In this document: piece after piece, positions 42,990-55,600 of the stretch | How the letters are laid out: the number at the start of each line of letters is the position of its first letter | Position numbering within the stretch: the first letter of the stretch is position 1 | Assembly (NCBI GenBank): GCA_023897205.1 | Contig: JAHWDD010000002.1 | Span: 6,386,001-6,450,000 of the forward strand | From: Exophiala sp. HKRS030 | Taxonomy: Eukaryota; Ascomycota; Eurotiomycetes; Chaetothyriales; Herpotrichiellaceae | Reading direction: 5' to 3' | Length of the DNA stretch: 64,000 bases | Made by a program: the position numbers and the translations under genes | Notes under the pieces: generated by a model | What the model saw: only the letters and a program-made list of their open reading frames with translations | Told to the model about the DNA's origin: nothing | The model's database searches: none

Positions 42990-45900
42990 CCCTAGGGAAG
43001 CCTATAATAATAGGGTTGCCTATAAAGCTTTTCTCGTTAGTGTAAAGTTAGTTTATATAGACTTTTCATAGTGTTTTAGTTCCAAAAGAGCGTAATTTAC
43101 TATTAAAGTATTTTCCTTACCTCTAGTATCCTTTTCTATTAATCTTATTATAGCGTTATCGTTATAATTTATTAGAGGTTTAACTACTTTATAAACCTAT
43201 TATAAGGTTACTCTTCTAGTAGTTTAGTAAGTCCGTTAGCGCTTATTAATATTATAGCTATCTATTCTAGAGTAATAACTCTATTATTAACTAATTCTCT
43301 TATCTAGTACCTATAGATATTAATATATTTAAGTTAAGTTATAAGCTTATAGCTTAGTACTATAAATAAGCGAATTATCTATTAATTATTATAGAAGATA
43401 TAAATATAGTTATAGATCTTAGGGCTTATTAGGAGGCTCTTCCCTATAAATCCTAGGAACCTCTTCTATTATATCGCTTCCTTTAAGACTTCTATTAGAG
43501 CGAGAAGCTTAGCCTCTATTAACGACGTTATAATTATACGCTATCGGTTTACTTTCTAACTAAATAGGCCTTTAAAGAGGTAGAAGATAAATCCTTACGA
43601 GCTTTTTCTATTAAAGCTATCGCCGAAAGCCGTATCGGAGTAAATCCTAAGTTATTCTACCTTATTATCGCCTCGTTAATAGATAATTCCTTAGTCCTTA
43701 GTATCGCTTAGATACCTAATAACTCTATTAGTAAGTAAGGTATACTTTAGCGATAGATTTCTTAAGAATTATACTAGTTATAAGGCTATAAATAAGATAT
43801 TAAGCCTTATTTAGATTATAACCTAGTTAATAGATCTAATCTTTTATTAATAGAGATAAATCTCCTCCGGAGTTACCTATTCCGGATTAGGCTCTAGCTT
43901 TTCTAGAGATAGTAGTATATTAGCCGGTTTATAATTCTCTAGGTTAAACCTTAAGGTTATCTTATCGATATAGGAGTCCTAGATTAATAAGAGAGTACCT
44001 CTCTATTAGTCTCTAACGATTCGAATACCTAGGAACTAATCGGCTTTTAGTAAATACCTTAGCTTATAGATCTTACTAAGTTCTCGGATAAGGCCTTTAG
44101 CCTTTTCCTTATTATTCCTATAATAGATAAATAGGATATTATTAATATAGAAGAAGACGATAATAAAGTTATTTTATAGTATATAGTTAACTCCTTTAAC
44201 CTCCTTAAGGCCTAATCTAATAAGTCCTTCTATAAGTTCGTAATATTATAGGAGTAGTAATCTCTTTAATCCGTATAGGGCTCTTAAGAGCCTAAGGACC
44301 TTACCGTCGCTAAGCCCTTCTAGGGCTTTAATATAGACCTCCTTATTAAGTTTACTATTAAGGAAGGTATTTATAGCGTCGGACTACTTTAATTCCAAGT
44401 TATATTCTACTATAAGGCTCATAAGGATCCTAAAGGTCTCTCCGGTTAAGGTTACGGCGTAATTATCGCTCTCTATATACTATAAATTACCTCTAATATA
44501 TAGCCTTGCCTTAAACTTCTCTAGATATCCTTTATTATCGAACTTATACTTAAATACCCACATTAGTAGTAGAGGTTTCGAGGTTACATATTAGGATTTA
44601 ACCTCTTCCTAAGTTCCTCTTACTTAGAGTTCTTTAATCTTAATAGTAACTACCTTAAGCTATTCCTTTACGAAAGGATAAACCTTTATTTTATACTAGT
44701 AGCGAGGTTCTTATAGTATAGAGTCTCGGTATCGTTTATGGGAATTTCCTCCCTTATTAAGTATAGCAGCGAATACTATATAATAGGCCGTAAGTCCTCT
44801 ATTCTTAATATTATCTAGTACTATTATAAATACTTAACGACGAGGTTTTAGTCGTCTTCGAGTACTAGGAGGAAGAATATTAGCTTTATCGAAGTCCGTA
44901 CTTACATAATACGGAGGTCTATCCTCCTTAATACTTATCGGTATAGACTCTCGGCTTTCTATATCAGTTTTAGGTATCGTTATCGACCTCTCCGTTACCG
45001 TATTGGGCTCCGGAGTAGGATATATACCGGCCGTATAGCTCCTAGGGCCGAACCTATATTAGGGATTCTAATTAGGGTTAACCGATATAGCTATATTAGC
45101 TACCATAAGATTAGTACCGTAAGAAGGAGTTAGTAGTAGAGTAGCTATATTTATAGACTAAATATCCTAAGGTTTAGCCTCGTCGGTACTAAGACTTAGA
45201 TAAGACTATAAAATTCTAATATTATATAACTTAGCCTCGTTACTAGCGCGAGGCTAGGTTTATAGTAGATACTATTATCGGATAACCTCTATAGTATTAC
45301 CTATCTCATCGTCGGTAGTTTCGCTATTATTAAGGCTTCGTCTTCCTTTCTTTACGATTACCTCGACATTATCGACGATAGGGATAGTCCTAAGTAACTC
45401 TAGAAGTAGTAATTACTTTAGATCGTAGAAGGAATTATTATTAAAGGTAATATCTCTTACCCTAAGAATACGATGTTTTCTAGGTTCCTATATATAATAG
45501 ATATTCCTTAAATTATATCTAATAAGGTAACCGATCTATACGCGCGGCTCTAATTTATCGCGGCGTACGATATCCTTATTAAGGAAGTAAGCCTTATATT
45601 CTATTAGGTATAAGTAAGTATAAGTAGGCTTTTTACCCAATATTATCTTAATAGGGGTCTTCTATTACGCCTATCGGTGCAGGATCCTATTAAGGAGATA
45701 TCCCGCCGTTATAATAATCTTAGGCTATAAGTCGGCTAGAAGATTTGCCTATACTCTTATATATCTTGCTAGAGTTACGATTACGCGCCCGGCTCTCTCG
45801 GTATACCTATTTTACGTAGGAGTTCTTAGGGATAACCTTTCTATAGTTAATCCTCGATCCTATATAAGGACATTAAAGTCTTTTCCTAATAAGGTCTCTC

Positions 45901-46688
45901 CGTCGAGCCTTATAAATATAACTTAGCGATTATACCTCGTTTTAACAATATTAAGGTAAGAGGTAAGCGCCTATAGACTATCGCTCTTCCTTAGGAGTAT
46001 ATACACATAATTTATTCCTATAACGAAGTATTTAAAGTAAGTAACCTAATTATACCTATTATACCCATTTAATAGGTCTATTAAGTTAAAGGAGACTCTC
46101 TTAAAGGGACCTATAGTAGGTTCCTCCTATCCTAAAAGCCTAGAGATCTATTAAGTTACCTTTAATAGTTAATAGGGTTTATAGGGAGTTATTTTAGTAG
46201 AGTTCTCATCGAGTACTACGTCGGCGAATATCTCCTATAGGTATAAGATCGATTCCTTACTTAGGTAGCCTAGTATACGATACTATTCGCTTATTAACTT
46301 ACGGACTACCTCGGAGGGTTTATATATAGCGAAATTTTAGTGTATTTAGTCCGTCGATAGAAGCTAATAACTATTACTTAGAGTAAGGTCGTATAAGGCT
46401 CCCTCATAATAAAATAGCTTATCCTTATAAGTGTCCTAGTAGATACCTTTACGGCTAAGTCTCGCTAATAATACTAAGTTAGATAGGAAGCCTAGGATAT
46501 AAGCGATATCGAGGAGTTATATAATCTTCGTTTATAAGTCGGTTTTAACTAATATAGTTACTATTCTATAGGCTTTAATAGGATATAAGGTTATTCCGGC
46601 CTAAACTACTTACCTATTACCTAGTAAGGTCTTATTAAAGCCTCTTAAGTTATTAGTAATATAGATATTAGATCCTAAATTAAGGATC
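42990..46688 (-). pseudogene. pol remnant of the copia element
   Basis: Frames are full of TAA/TAG stops. The reverse transcriptase catalytic motif YVDD reads YINN (44138-44149), with both aspartates changed to asparagine by G-to-A mutation. Downstream blocks resembling LIRELSKIYKLRYL and NRVIRYLSDTKD follow the copia RT order. Borders are approximate. Confidence 0.75.
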
Positions 46689-46788
46689 NNNNNNNNNNNN
46701 NNNNNNNNNNNNNNNNNNNNNNNNNNNNNNNNNNNNNNNNNNNNNNNNNNNNNNNNNNNNNNNNNNNNNNNNNNNNNNNNNNNNNNNN
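46689..46788. other. Assembly gap (100 N)
   Basis: Exactly 100 unknown bases, the conventional size for a gap of unknown length. It interrupts the copia element at its 5' LTR/interior junction. Confidence 0.99.
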
Positions 46789-46913
46789 TCCTGATGCGCA
46801 AGAAAATCAATAATCGAGTGCACTAGGTGAGTGCTTGTCAATATATCGAATATGCGCACTGGCCAGTCGATAGTTCGGTCAATAATTGGTTGATTAGTAA
46901 GCACAAGCCAACA
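46789..46913 (-). repeat. 5' LTR fragment of the copia element
   Basis: On the minus strand it begins TGTTGGCTTGTG, a canonical TG start. It retains CpA and TpG that are TpA in the other copy. Confidence 0.85.
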
Positions 46914-47373
46914 AGTACACCTGCCCAGCTGCGATATACTGCGTATGAGATGGTTACTTATTCGATCAAGTCCAACCCGCAATATATTAAATTAGCTCTA
47001 GTAAGAAAATTCCTCAGTAACTTGACAAGTGCTCAAGGATCAACAGTCAAGGCTGATGTCCCACCATGTGCCTCGTATTTGTATCACGGTTGATGCGGAA
47101 GTGCCCGAGGTGAACCGAGTTGGTTCACTACCTAAACTACCTATAGTTAGGCACCTAGGTACTTCTTACCTGGGGTTTAGTTGGTCTGTGGCGTTAATGG
47201 TGCAGGTCAGGCAAATGGGCTCCATTGCCTATTTGCCTATTAGCGTACTCGGTACAGTTGGGTGTTTCGTTAAAGTTGTTAAAGTTGTTCAAGCAAGATA
47301 AGCTCTTGGTGCCAAAAAGGGTTGAGGCTTGATGGTTTTTTGCGCACAGGCACGACAGGGTACAGAGGACATG

Positions 47374-47419
47374 GGTACCTCAGTAGGTAGATACCTACCA
47401 CCTGCCTACTGAGGATACC
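47374..47419. repeat. Inverted repeat (10-bp stem)
   Basis: CCTCAGTAGG (47378-47387) pairs with CCTACTGAGG (47405-47414), and flanking GGTA/TACC bases partly extend the stem. The loop is 17 nt. It lies within a stretch rich in TACCT words. Confidence 0.6.
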
Positions 47420-48354
47420 TACATACTGAAGGTACAGTATATACCTTGCGAAGGTACCTAGCGAAGGCATGTACCTGGTACTCCCGGGCGACAGGCCACA
47501 ATTGGCAGTTGGTGGTTGAGAGTACCTATACTGTATGGAGTACAGGTAGCCTGGAGGCGACTTGATAACGGAGATTATAGCCAACTAACCGAGTTCAAAA
47601 GTCAGGGGTCTTTGCTGAATATGTACAGACTACATAGTCTAGAGATACTTGGAAGTACTGCTGAGTACATTCTTCCGCCTACAGTCTACAGCTTACAGCC
47701 TACAATGCGCGCCCCCACTCTCCAGGACTTCCTCTTATTAGGCTATCTTATGAGTGTGGTGGAAGTGTCAATCCGCCAAGTCGTCTCGTACAAATCAAGC
47801 ACGGGCATCGGCCATCGGCATCGGCCATCGTGGGGGGTTTATTTTAAACTTTGAAATTGCTCCCAACATTTGGGCAAAGTACTCCCACCCAGACGGAGTA
47901 CATACCACTGAATTCCTACTGGGCACTTCCACCAACTACTACAAATCACCCTCGTCATCGTCATCGATTAACCCGACGCGGCTGAGGCGAGTTTTTTCAA
48001 CGGCAGCAACAATCCTGTTTTCAGAAAAGCCCATCAGGGTGCAAATCTGCATCCCTCACGTACAATCCTCTGATTGGTGCCGACCAGGGCAATCACTGGC
48101 AGCATGCAGCAATCCATCATGCAGCTCCTCACTACTCACTACCGAAGTACTCACCACTCACCACTCATCACTCACTAGTTACTATCCTCCAGTGCCTCCC
48201 TACCGTCTGCATCCCAGCTCTCCCGTTCTGCTGTTCCCCGTGTCTAGTCGATGGTCCTCTGGGAAATGAAAAGATCGCCGACCTTATCGTCCTCAAACCA
48301 AGCTTTATCATTCCTGCATCTGTACGCCCGTCACACATTGGTCCTGTTGTCTCC

Positions 48355-48465
48355 CATCTCAATCTCCATCTCAATCTCCATCTCAATCTCCATCTCAATC
48401 TCCATCTCAATCTCCATCTCAATCTCCATCTCAATCTCCATCTCAATCTCCATCTCCATCTCCCA
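48355..48465. repeat. 12-bp minisatellite (CAATCTCCATCT)n, about 8-9 units
   Basis: Nearly perfect tandem copies with AATCTC recurring every 12 bp from 48361 to 48445, about 570-670 bp upstream of the GH72 ATG. Confidence 0.95.
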
Positions 48466-48568
48466 TCCCACATTCTCTCGTTCAACATGCTCCTTGTAAT
48501 TTGTACAGAGGTGAATTATTGAGTGTTGCTCTTCACCTGGTCGCACTTGCCGGTTTCAAAAAAACAAC

Positions 48569-48613
48569 ACCTTCCACCTTCCACCTTCCACCTTCCACCT
48601 TCCACCTTCCACC
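48569..48613. repeat. 7-bp minisatellite (ACCTTCC)n, about 6 units
   Basis: Perfect head-to-tail copies of ACCTTCC in the pyrimidine-rich region upstream of the GH72 gene. Confidence 0.95.
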
Positions 48614-49028
48614 ACTACCTTCGTTCTTGCCGTGTTTGGTGAAATCTCCAGCTGCAAGTCTAAAAACGGCAGTCACCATATTTCACCCGACCATTTCACT
48701 CGCTATCGCCATCGTCGTTCACTTCTCTCAACCACGCGCAAAAAGAGACACTCAGTGAAAGATTTCAACCTCGATTCACCTCTTCTGACTGTCTTCTGAC
48801 TCATCTCTGCTTCAATCCATAATCCATGGGTATCTGTCATAATTGCTAGCTATCCCACCTCCACTACTTTTAACCTTGTCCAAGTTCTTCACGGCCCCCA
48901 TCGACAGCCACAGCGATATTTCCCACACTTGCAAGCTTTTATCTTCAACTCAACCCAACACTGCATTATACCTTGTCAACTCTAGCTTCTCCACATCAAC
49001 GGCGAGATCTTCGACCGACATCCTCATC

Positions 49029-50702
49029 ATGAGCTCGCTGGCCTCCCTTTTGGTACTTCTCTTGGCCTCACTGTATGCCACAGTCAATGCCATTCCCACC
49101 ATCTCAGTGGTTGGCTCCAAATTCTTCACAAGCGATGGCAACCAATTCTTTATCAAAGGTAATCTTCGTTCCCCTCCCTCTCTCTGTCCCTACCTCCCCA
49201 TGGAACTCGAAGCTCACTTTCTTCCCAGGTATTGCCTATCAGCTTGTGGAAGATGACCCGCTTGTCAATACCACCCAGTGTCAGTTGGACTCTGCCCTGA
49301 TGAAAGAGCTGGGAGCAAACGCAATCCGAGTTTATCATGTTGATGCTACCGCAAATCACGACGGGTGCATGGCTGCCTTTGCCGATGCTGGCATCTATCT
49401 GTTCGTTGATGCCGACAGTTTCAAGACTTATATTCGATTGGTAAGAGAATTGGTGGTCATCGGTAGTCGTCAGTCGCTAATCTCTGCAGGGGGCGACACA
49501 TCTTGGACTCAGGATAAATCGATTAGCTATCGAGCGGTGGTCGACACGTTTCAAAAGTACGACAACACAGCGGGTTTCTTCGTGGGCAATGAAGTGCTCA
49601 ATGTCAGTCAGTAAACTCTTACAAATTCTGTCTGGTTGGGATCCGTGGTACTGACCAATACTAGTCGACGATCAATATGCTGCACCTTTTCTCTTGACAG
49701 CTGCCGTTGACCTCAAGGCACACATTGCCGCCCAAGGTTATCGAAAGATCCCCATTGGCTATTCGGCTACAGACACGGCCGTACTCCGACCTATGCTTCA
49801 ATATTATCTGGTGTGCCGTCCTAACGCGACTGAACGCCTGGATTTCTATGCCTTGAACAGTTATGAGTGGTGTGGTGACTCTCCAAATTACAACACCTCA
49901 GGCTACTTTGCCTTGCAGGCCGAAGCCGAGGATTATCCAGTGCCAATCTTTTTCTCCGAAGATGGCTGCAACACGGTGCCTCCACGTACCTTCAATGATC
50001 AAGCTGCCATCTTTTCCGAGCCCATGGTCAGTACCTGGTCTGGAGCCATGATTTATGAGTGGATCGAGGAATTGAACCACTATGGTCTGGTGTCATATGG
50101 ACCTCAATTGGATCAAACCGTGCAAGAAGGCAGCAGGATCGTGCAGGGGTATAATCAATCAGTCGGTCTTTGGTCCCTTGATAGTCATGCTAACAGAAGG
50201 CAGATTCACTCGCCAAGGCGTGCCTACGCCGATTCAGCCTGACTTCAACAACTTGCAACAACAATGGAGAAATGTCAACCCGACCGGTGTAAAATCGAGC
50301 GATTATGCAGCCACCTTTTCGACATCGCCGCCGGCTTGCCCTACTTCGACAGCTGGTGGATGGGTTATTGATGCATATGCTCCTTTGCCAACCATGACGC
50401 CTGGGGCCGTTTCTGCAGGTATGACAGACACCAGTTTGCCTGATAGTGTTCCCAAGGGGACCGTGACGGCAATTACATCCACTTCGCAGCCCAGTGTTAC
50501 TTACGGTTCGACAGTTATACCCTCGGGGTCATCTTCAGGTGCCTCGTCGACCAACAGTGCGGCGAGTGCTGCATCATCATCTGCGTCGGCAGCTTCGGCG
50601 GTTCGAACAGTGAAGACGACTTCGACAATGTACAGCCACGGAATTCTGAGCATGATCACGGCGTTGATCGCGGTTGGCGCAGGGATTGTTTTCTGGCTAT
50701 AG
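49029..50702 (+). CDS. GH72 beta-1,3-glucanosyltransferase, GPI-anchored (Gel/Gas family); one apparent frameshift
   Basis: Cell-wall enzyme that cuts and re-joins beta-1,3-glucan chains. Exons are 49029-49158, 49229-49440, 49490-49606, 49665-50148 and 50204-50702. Introns have canonical borders except donor GTCAGT in the third. Signal peptide MSSLASLLVLLLASLYATVNA is followed by the GH72 domain: GNQFFIKGIAYQ, ANAIRVYHVD, the acid/base Glu in FFVGNEVLN (about residue 149) and the nucleophile in IFFSEDGCN (about 252). No X8/CBM43 module is present. A Ser/Ala-rich stalk and the hydrophobic end ITALIAVGAGIVFWL indicate a GPI anchor. The second intron (49 nt, good donor, branch and acceptor) only keeps frame if the G5 run at 49489-49493 has one more G; if the intron were retained instead, 17 residues would be inserted in a conserved region. 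Total about 480 residues. Confidence 0.92.
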
Positions 50703-52698
50703 TTATGAAGGCCGTTAACGGTAGACAGGATTTTATGAAGGCTGTGGGTCAATTAATGGCTTTGAGCATGGGTTTTTGCATGGATCGGTAGGTATGGGCC
50801 TGAAACCAATTAATCGTACAAGGTAACAGGAAAAGAATATAGACAGGTTTGTATGAAAAGTAATGTACATGGGGGTTCCTCAGCATGACCCAATGCAAGT
50901 ACTCACGGCGGTACTTCGCTACAGGAAGAAGTACTTAATCCTGAGTAGCCATGTATTATGGACAACGTGGGTGGTGGAACGACTAAATAAATGATTACTT
51001 GATACACGAGTATATGGTGCGGAGACTTCGGGACATATTTTCCACCGCGTCCCCCACACCACATACAAGGTGGGAGAGTGACTGTGCGGACTGTAAGCAA
51101 CGAGGTCGGGCTCAGAATCCGTAAGTCCGCGAAGCTGGTGGAGCTGGTGGAGTCATGGTCGTGGATCTTGTGGTAGGGCCCCATCATGCAGATCAGACTC
51201 AGGTTCTATTCTATCTATCTCAATCTACTCCGTATTGCGTCGACCAACAGTGTATCCACCCGACAAAATTCGGCCGAATCTCTGACTGATTTCACCATCT
51301 CGGCGTCCATCCAAGGCCGAAACAGGGTGCCTGTGTAGACATGGTACGCCGTAACCAATAACATCTAGAGAGGTACAGCCCTGCTAACTACCTTAGTTGG
51401 TCGAATTATCTCTCATTCTTGGTATTCATAAAACAAGTCTTGGCATTGTGGTTGTGGTTGTGGTTATTGTTCGGTTGATTTCAAACCATTCCGAATCAAT
51501 CCAACGTTTTGTTTTCCCGACTGCTTGATAGAGACACCACGGCTCCACAAGCCCCGTACATGATATGATACGCCTTCGCATATCAAGCCCTAAGCCTTCA
51601 GCCTTCTTGACTCCCAAGACCCTATCGGCAAGTCCGCACGGAGCGCTCCTCCGTGCGGACTGGAACGGAGGAGCGGACTTTACGAGGCACCTCGAATTAA
51701 CGCTGATTACATGTTCATGTCCCTTAACAGTCACCACGCGGTGCCCAGACATCCAGAGTCTCATCTTCCGAGCTCCTCTTCGTACTCTACTCCGTACAGA
51801 ACCCTGCAGAATTCACACTGCTGATCCAAGGCCTAATGGCATAATGGCCTAATGGGCCCGCAAGGCTTCTTGTCGCCTGCCAAGCCCACATGGAACTCTG
51901 TTGGCAACCTTTATTTTTTTAAACTCCGATATCTCAGAGCGTCTTGTCTGTTGTGGACCGTGGGTTTTCGGACTGACGTAGGGGCTATCCATCATCCATC
52001 GTCCATGATGGTTCAATGGTCATCACCTGCAGACTCCAATTGGACCGGTCCCGTATTACCGAGACGAAACTTCGCTTTGTCTCTCGAAGAACGCATTTTG
52101 GCTTGCCGAGTTCCTTTCTTCCCTTTCGTTCTCAACACAAATTCGTTGTCCTGACGTTGGCTTAGCAGTCTTTGTCACGGTCCTGCACTGACCATTAGTG
52201 ACAAACGACCACCACGACCACCACCACACTAAATGTATCATGTAAGGAAAGCCTTTCCGGCATTCATCGGCCTAATGTCCACTCCCCACAGTTCTCTCTT
52301 CACTGTCCCTGCACGTCTGTCGAGATTAGAAATCCAAAAGCCCAATTGTACGTCGGCTGCTCTTCTGAATCCGGTATACCGCTTCTGCCCTACCTTACTT
52401 TCTGCCCACAACTGCCTTTTCCCTTCCCTGACGCTGTCCCCTATGTCGATAAAGCCTGCTGCTTGATTGGGTGTTTGTTCACCTCTTATGTCCGTGCTGT
52501 GTTGTGCTATATTGTCTCCTTCCCTTCTTTCCTTTCGTGCTTGACACTTTTTGGTAAGAGATATATCTCTCAGGTGTTGTTGGCCTCGACGTATAAGTCT
52601 GTTGTCCAACACCAGAGTCATATCCTCATCATCACTCGACCTTTCCCCCCCACTTCCAATAGCTAGTCCAGGCCAGTCGGCCACATACACCGTCCAAG
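50703..52698. other. Intergenic region between GH72 gene and ABC transporter
   Basis: About 2 kb of regulatory or untranslated DNA. Minus-strand frames of 94-150 codons have no recognised domains. It contains the strong inverted repeat at 51631-51661. The last 400 bp, pyrimidine-rich, precede the transporter start. Confidence 0.5.
51631..51661. promoter_or_regulatory. 13-bp perfect inverted repeat carrying two CCG-N2-CGG elements
   Basis: AGTCCGCACGGAG (51631-51643) is the exact reverse complement of 51649-51661, with a 5-nt loop. Each arm contains CCG-N2-CGG, and a CGG-N5-CGG follows just downstream (in GGAACGGAGGAGCGGACT). CGG pairs are bound by Zn2Cys6 dimers, and pleiotropic-drug-resistance elements are of the TCCGNNCGGA kind of word. 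It lies about 1.04 kb upstream of the ABC transporter ATG. A regulatory role is inferred. Confidence 0.45.
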
Positions 52699-55600
52699 AT
52701 GTTCAGTCAACATTCCGGTGAGATGTTTGGGCGACGATATGGAGTGGAAAACAGTAAGTCTTCCAATACAACGCAGTAATCTCACCTTCAGATGTTGATC
52801 ATGATTACAGACCAGTTGAGCAATTTACACAACATCGCCCCCGTCGCAGGGCCTTCTCAAAGTGTTTCTCCCACCGATTCGTCGTCAGAAGACTTGCCGA
52901 CTCAATCCCGCCCAACGCTGGATCCCGGTGGAACATGGGGTGAACGTGATGTCGGCGGACCCATCAGTCGAGAGACAGCCATGGCCGAGTACGACGAGGT
53001 ACGGAGAGAGTTGAGCAAGTTGAGTCTGCATCGCACGCGGACTCGAGATTCCAACGCCAGACCGGCTTCCAAGCGATGGAGACAGTCGTCGCTCGCTCGC
53101 ACCACAACCAGAGAGTCCAGAGCCGAAAGCATCGGCTCGACTTCCACGTGGGACGAGGAGGCTGGTCCCGAAGACGGTGCAGAGAAGGATCTGGATCTTG
53201 GCGAGTTTCTCAAAGATGGCCATTTCGAGAAACGCACAGAAGACGGCGACTCGGCCAAGAAGGTCGGCGTCGTTTACAGGAATCTCACCGTCAAGGGTGT
53301 CGGTGCACAGACAACGTTTGTACGCACTCTGCCGCAGGCGATTATGGGAACATTTGGTCCTGATCTGTATCATCTTGTGTCCCGATTCGTACCGGCTCTC
53401 AAAATCGGGAAACCTCCACAAACACGGGATCTCATCCACGACTTCACGGGTGCCATCCGCGACGGGGAAATGATGCTGGTCCTCGGTCGACCAGGATCAG
53501 GATGCACGACGTTTCTCAAAGCCATTGCCAACAAGCGAGAAACCTTCGCCGCAGTCGAGGGCGATGTCAGATACGGAGGCATCCCCGCCGAAGAACAACT
53601 CAAGCGCTACCGCGGCGAGGTCAACTACAACCCGGAAGACGACCAACATCTCCCCACCTTGACCGTGTGGCAGACCCTACGCTTCGCCCTGATGAACAAG
53701 ACCAAGAAGCACGACACCGGCAGCATCCCCATCATCATCGACGCACTGTTGAGGATCTTCGGCATTTCCCACACCTCAGGCACCCTGGTCGGCGACGAAT
53801 ACGTTCGCGGTGTCTCCGGCGGCGAGCGCAAACGCGTGGGCATTGCCGAAACCCTCGCGACAAAATCTACAGTGGTATGTTGGGACAATTCCACCAGAGG
53901 CCTTGACGCATCGACGGCGCTCGACTATGCCAAGTCTCTGCGCGTCATGACCGATATCTCCAACCGCACCACCATTGTCACCCTGTACCAAGCCGGCGAG
54001 GGCATCTACGACCTGATGGACAAAGTGCTGGTCATTGAAGCAGGGCGCATGATCTACCAAGGTCCCGCGAAGCTGGCCCGGCAGTATTTCATCGATCTCG
54101 GTTTCCATGCTCCCGAAAGACAAACCACTGCGGATTTCTTGACCTCGGTCGCCGACGCAAATGAGCGTCAATTCCAACCTGGCAAGGAAGCGTCAACGCC
54201 CAAGACAGCTGAAGAACTCGAGGCCGCGTTCCGCAAGTCGGAAATCTACAAACAAACGCTCGCTGACGTCGACGGCTATGAGGGCAACATCGAAGCAACC
54301 GATTGCCAGAACACGCGGCGGTTCCAAAAGGCCGTTGAGGAGCAGAAGAGTAACAGCAGACTGATCCCTTCGCAGTCTAGCTACACCGTGTCGTTCTGGC
54401 GCCAAGTACATGCCTGCACGCTGCGCGAGTTCTGGTTGTTCTGGGGCGACAAGACGAGTTTGTACACCAAAGTCTTCATCATTGTATCCACAGGCCTGAT
54501 CGTGGGTTCGTTGTTCTACAAGTCAAGCTTGGACACCGAAGGCGCGTTTGCTCGTGGCGGTGCGCTGTTCTTCGCGATTCTGTTCCTGGGCTGGCTTCAG
54601 CTGACCGAGTTGATGAGAGCCGTCAGTGGCCGCGTCGTCATCTCTCGACACAAAGACTATGCGTTTTATCGACCCAGTGCCGTGGTCATCGCCAGAGTGG
54701 CTCTCGATATTCCGCTGCTTGCAGTCCAGGCCACCGTCTTTACGCTGATTCTGTACTTCATGTCGGGACTTGATGTCGAGGCGAGCAAGTTCTTCATCAA
54801 CCTGTTGTTTGTCTACATCAGTACTTTGAGCATCACTGCATTGTATCGTATGTTTGCAGCGTTGAGTCCGACTATTGACGACGCAGTGCGCTTCTCTGGC
54901 ATTGCTCTCAATATCTTCATTATCTTCGTTGGGTATGTGATTCCAAAACCCACCCTCACAAGTGACGTGATCTGGTTCGGGTGGATCTACTACATCAACC
55001 CGCTTTCGTATGCGTACGAGTCTGTCATCACCAACGAATTCACAGGCCGAGTCATGGACTGCTCGCCTGCCAATCTCGTCCCGCAAGGTGCAGACATCGA
55101 TCCAGCTTATCAAGGCTGTGCCCTGCTCGGATCAACTCTAGGCAGCACCACGGTCGACGGTGCATCCTACGTTGGAACATCTTTTGGATACACGCGAGCC
55201 AACCTGTGGCGCAACTTCGGTGTCCTCGTCGCCTTCACGGTCTTGTACATCCTGGTCACCGCAGTAGCATCTGAACTGTTCCCCTTCACCGGCGGCAGCG
55301 GAGGAGCTCTCGTGTTTAAGAAGACCCGAAAGGCGAAGCAGATAGTGCAAGAAGAGCAGAAACCCAGCGACGAAGAAACAACAGATGTCGCCACGACTCA
55401 ACCGGCTTCGACAGGATCCTCGCAGACCCTGACAACCGAGAAAGACGCCACCGTCGAAGACCTCACCAAGAGCAAGAGCATCTTCACCTGGGAGAATGTC
55501 CAGTACGAGATCCCATATCAAGGCGGAACACGGAAAATCCTCAATGGCGTCAACGGCTACGTCAAGCCCGGCCTGATGATTGCACTGATGGGTGCCAGTG

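Larger units (their letters stand above)
42861..46913 (-). mobile_element. Ty1/copia LTR retrotransposon remnant, RIP-mutated, containing an assembly gap
   Basis: Direct repeats 42861-42985 and 46789-46913 match over 125 bp without indels. They flank an AT-rich interior nearly free of CpA/TpG. The minus strand encodes copia-type reverse transcriptase pieces, for example GLIRELSKIY and FLGIRIVRD. The element therefore reads right to left: the right repeat is the 5' LTR and the left is the 3' LTR, preceded by a CTAGGGGG-like polypurine tract (minus). The 5' interior (gag) is not visible and may be lost in the gap. Confidence 0.87.
46914..49028. other. Intergenic region upstream of the GH72 gene
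   Basis: About 2.1 kb rich in simple motifs: TACCT/AGGTA-type words around 47.1-47.5 kb, GGCATC words near 47.8 kb and the two minisatellites listed separately. Frames reading ISISIS or EMEIEM are products of the 12-bp repeat, not genes. It includes the promoter and pyrimidine-rich leader of the GH72 gene. Confidence 0.5.

Noticed and set aside
48168..48546. Frames encoding ISISIS or EMEIEM runs
   Set aside because: They are translations of the 12-bp minisatellite and have no other coding evidence.
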